The notes under the pieces were generated by a model that was given only the letters and a program-made list of their open reading frames with translations, was not told where the DNA came from and searched no databases. Positions 5,575 through 5,851 of a stretch of DNA of 5,851 nt are shown here, piece by piece. This stretch comes from JAICWP01 sp035935775 (GTDB lineage Bacteria > Acidobacteriota > Terriglobia > Terriglobales > Acidobacteriaceae): positions 1-5,851 of the forward strand of contig DASYWT010000267.1 of the NCBI GenBank assembly GCA_035935775.1, given 5' to 3'. Each line of letters starts with the position of its first letter. Within the stretch, counting starts at the first letter, position 1. The position numbers were made by a program, and so were the translations under genes.

Positions 5575-5802
5575 TTGCCTTGCGTTCCTGCACCCGAAAC
5601 TGGAACCTATGTGAACCACCTCTCTTATGCTTTAGATGCGATAAAGCAGCGGTTGTTCTGTCCAGTCTTTAGAGTAATCTCCCGGCAGCCGAAGCCTCGG
5701 CCGGCACGGCGTAGTTGATCTCACTCCTTCCCACTTTGGAACGAAGCTAAGGCAGCTGCCCGCGCACTCGTCACGGCCGCTCCTTTCTGCAGGTACCCGA
5801 GG
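5575..5802. other. Long leader/intergenic region upstream of the BON gene
   Basis: About 230 bases contain no gene I can defend. On the - strand there is a bulged hairpin with core GCCGA-AGCC-TCGGC (5688-5701). There is also a 17-codon GTG-started mini-ORF (5774 down to 5721) behind a well-placed AAAGGAG (5780-5786), and a second AAGGAG-like sequence at 5724-5731 overlapping its stop region. These could belong to a structured leader with a leader peptide, or be chance. No tRNA or known riboswitch core was recognised. Confidence 0.3.
5628..5648. promoter_or_regulatory. Seven-base inverted repeat in the BON leader (possible operator or leader hairpin)
   Basis: TGCTTTA (5628-5634) and TAAAGCA (5642-5648) are perfect inverted arms around a seven-base centre, 67 bases upstream of the BON start codon. 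The form fits either a dimeric repressor site or an AT-rich leader hairpin. I could not place convincing -10 and -35 boxes next to it, so the role is undecided. Confidence 0.35.
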
Positions 5803-5851
5803 TTATTTCTTAAGTTGGCGAATGCTGATAACGAAGCTGATCACGCCATTC
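5803..5851 (-). CDS. Possible C-terminal end of an unidentified gene cut by the right edge
   Basis: Read inward from the right edge on the - strand, one frame gives NGVISFVISIRQLKK and then TAA at 5805-5803. Only 15 residues are visible. The hydrophobic run followed by a basic end would suit a membrane protein's C-terminus. The first five residues match the NGVIS near the end of MqnP in this window (N271-S275), but five residues are too few for a family call. It could equally be non-coding. Confidence 0.25.
   Translation of the reverse strand, partial: NGVISFVISIRQLKK

Noticed and set aside
5820..5851. GAATG...CATTC inverted repeat and GCTGAT direct repeat at the right edge
   Set aside because: Arms of five and six bases are expected by chance at this length, and the window ends there, so the context cannot be judged.

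Overview
The window reads as ordinary chromosome from a GC-rich heterotrophic bacterium, most likely an Acidobacteriota (Terriglobia-type) genome. The taxonomic call is inference. It rests on a futalosine-pathway menaquinone pair (mqnE with a UbiA-type mqnP), strongly GC-biased third codon positions in most genes, and intergenic spaces filled with short tandem repeats and REP-like hairpins of a kind I associate with that phylum. No 16S or other marker gene is present.

Layout, left half (+ strand). Positions 3-383 hold the C-terminal end of an M16 (insulinase-type) zinc peptidase whose catalytic domain lies off the left edge. The 265-base gap at 384-648 carries a 10-unit heptanucleotide array (421-490), followed directly by a block of three GC-rich hairpins (547-627). 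A secreted SH3-like/TPR-like repeat protein follows (649-1635). Five bases later comes a DUF2071-like (acetoacetate-decarboxylase-fold) protein (1641-2513) with a non-ATG start and visibly weaker codon bias.

Layout, right half (- strand). Reading right to left there may be the last codons of a gene at the right edge (5803-5851). A roughly 240-base leader follows, then a secreted protein with three BON domains (5561-4794), a repeat-containing 160-base gap, the UbiA-family prenyltransferase mqnP (4633-3761), a 97-base gap, and the radical SAM aminofutalosine synthase mqnE (3663-2497). mqnE converges with the DUF2071-like gene and the two coding regions overlap by 17 bases.

How the genes work together. 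MqnE and MqnP act in the same pathway: MqnE makes aminofutalosine early on, and MqnP prenylates the dihydroxynaphthoate product late on, giving menaquinone for respiration. The BON, SH3/TPR and M16 proteins all look like cell-envelope or periplasmic functions but show no clear functional link to each other. I see no CRISPR array, phage, toxin-antitoxin, defence or biosynthetic island. The least explained material is the intergenic repeat DNA and the DUF2071-like gene.
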